NCBI RefSeq assembly: GCF_008124865.1 | Contig: NZ_VNHY01000001.1 | Location: 62,001 to 126,000, forward strand | Origin: Fodinibius salinus | GTDB lineage: Bacteria > Bacteroidota > Rhodothermia > Balneolales > Balneolaceae | DNA length: 64,000 nucleotides | Direction of reading: 5' to 3' | Part shown: positions 63,899 to 64,000 of the stretch, piece by piece | Numbering within the stretch: the stretch's first letter is position 1 | How the letters are laid out: every line of letters begins with the position of its first letter | Made by a program: the position numbers and the translations under genes | The notes under the pieces: generated by a model | The model's input: only the letters and a program-made list of their open reading frames with translations | Told to the model about the DNA's origin: nothing | The model's database searches: none

Positions 63899-64000
63899 AT
63901 GAGTTCTCAGAAAGTTACCAAGTGTATTTGTCATGATCAGAGTTTTGAGACGATAAAAGAGTATGCCCGGGAGAAGAATCTTTCTACGATAGATGGGCTG
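63899..64000 (+). CDS. Start of a small Cys protein, BFD-like [2Fe-2S] (cut by window edge)
   Basis: The first 34 residues (MSSQKVTKCICHDQSFETIKEYAREKN...) are visible and the rest is outside. The CxC at residues 9-11 with DQSFETIKEYA resembles bacterioferritin-associated ferredoxin-type [2Fe-2S] proteins. It starts just after the DCD stop (1 bp). Confidence 0.55.
   Translation, partial: MSSQKVTKCICHDQSFETIKEYAREKNLSTIDGL

Overview
The window looks like a chromosomal segment of a moderately halophilic, denitrifying member of the Balneolota/Bacteroidota side of the tree. This is an inference from gene content: a PorV-type type IX secretion protein, clade II (Sec-type, lipoprotein) nosZ, a COX15-type heme A synthase, acidic proteins, and a NirK loop of the kind seen in haloarchaea. 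No rRNA, tRNA, CRISPR array or insertion sequence was seen. Genes are tightly packed and long operons alternate between strands.

Layout. 1-12.9 kb is mostly housekeeping on the minus strand: an M6-like secreted protein behind porV, a thiolase, a trans-sulfuration enzyme, two related TPR lipoproteins, an M23 peptidase, an FAH-family enzyme and rpmA/rplU; an alpha/beta hydrolase and ridA lie on the plus strand. 13-22.7 kb holds a HEAT-cyclophilin, two nearly identical Rrf2 regulators, a Crp/Fnr regulator and a thioredoxin/OsmC/Dps/DUF302 stress run. 22.9-31.9 kb is the nitrous oxide reductase operon (cytochrome c, nosZ, a membrane ORF, nosL, nosD, nosF, nosY) followed by hemN and ctaA. 32-45.4 kb holds the RIC protein, an unrecognised 604-residue protein with NPD-like features, tyrosine phenol-lyase, tryptophanase, an ADP-forming acyl-CoA synthetase and a string of small heme or NO-linked proteins. 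45.5-50.9 kb holds CopD-like, azurin-like, NnrS-like, DUF59, DUF2249 and ferredoxin genes, a degenerate RIC paralog and a SufR-like regulator. 51-62 kb holds PrpD, ComA-like, DUF488, a triple DUF2249 protein, a second Crp/Fnr, a metal chaperone and P1B-ATPase, nirK, azurin and an outer-membrane porin. 62-64 kb ends with a PP-loop ATPase, dCTP deaminase and the start of a small Cys protein.

How the parts work together. NirK (nitrite to NO) and NosZ (N2O to N2) are both present, but no recognisable NO reductase is in the window. Around them are NO-repair and NO-binding candidates (RIC, truncated hemoglobin, cytochrome c', NnrS-like and DUF2249 proteins), copper handling and electron carriers. 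The main finding is a shared 22-bp imperfect palindrome, nnnAAGA-N8-TMTTAAA, in front of at least eight transcription units: both Rrf2 genes, the nos operon, ric, the tryptophanase/acyl-CoA synthetase gap, prpD, the small secreted protein ahead of nirK, and the KAS III-like gene. I propose it as the operator of the two Rrf2 (NsrR-like) proteins. At the nos operon it sits where a near-perfect sigma-54 promoter would start transcription. The putative regulon joins denitrification to aromatic amino-acid breakdown.
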